A stretch of DNA of 64,000 nucleotides from Camelus bactrianus (taxonomy: Eukaryota > Chordata > Mammalia > Artiodactyla > Camelidae), in the NCBI RefSeq assembly GCF_048773025.1, contig NC_133543.1:58504104-58568103 (forward strand), written 5' to 3'. The position numbers and the translations under genes were made by a program. How positions within the stretch are numbered: position 1 is the stretch's first letter; every line of letters starts with the position of its first letter. The notes under the pieces were generated by a model that was not told the origin of the DNA, did not search any database, and saw only the letters and a list, made by a program, of their open reading frames with translations. Positions 1 to 64,000 of the stretch are shown here, piece by piece.

Positions 1-64000
<64,000 letters not shown>

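Overview
The window is a piece of a vertebrate nuclear genome. It lies entirely inside one gene, titin (TTN), read on the minus strand, so the 5' side of the transcript is at the right end and the 3' side at the left end. The host is a placental mammal and most likely a camelid. Two tRNA-derived SINEs (about 13.55-13.67 kb and 59.30-59.41 kb) carry a tRNA-like head, A and B boxes and an A-rich tail of the type I associate with camelid genomes. The species call is from memory and was not searched.

From 63.5 kb down to 19.2 kb I place 98 exons of the PEVK spring. Almost all are 69-120 nt long, a multiple of 3, and start and end in phase 1, so each can be skipped without changing frame. Typical exons encode about 28 residues of the form VPEVPKK-VPEKKVPVP-PKK-EAPPAK. 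Interspersed acidic exons (46.1, 48.4, 51.7, 54.0, 56.9, 61.7 kb) are rich in Glu. From 18.6 kb to the left edge there are 27 exons encoding tandem Ig domains. Counted from the PEVK end they number 22, matching the distal I-band set I84-I105. The eighth is the mechanically well-studied I27/I91 domain. The left edge cuts through the last of these, I105, just before the A-band.

The most striking part is 33.7-36.7 kb. There a single PEVK exon with its intron is repeated 15 times head to tail with a period of exactly 199 bp. Introns are as alike as exons, and one pair of units is duplicated again without a difference visible by eye. As I recall human titin, this part is a nine-exon block present three times. 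Here that block is present once in full (31.3-32.8 kb) and partly a second time (37.3-38.3 kb), and the extra spring length comes from the 199-bp array instead. Between 39 and 45 kb several PEVK exons appear to be decaying. Introns hold old L1, L2-like and MIR fossils, SINEs and simple repeats. I found no separate protein gene, RNA gene, promoter or terminator.

Together the parts form the extensible I-band segment of titin: an entropic PEVK spring whose length is set by exon choice, followed by stiffer tandem Ig domains. Exon borders were read by eye from AG/GT sites, phase and protein similarity. Comparisons with human titin rest on memory.
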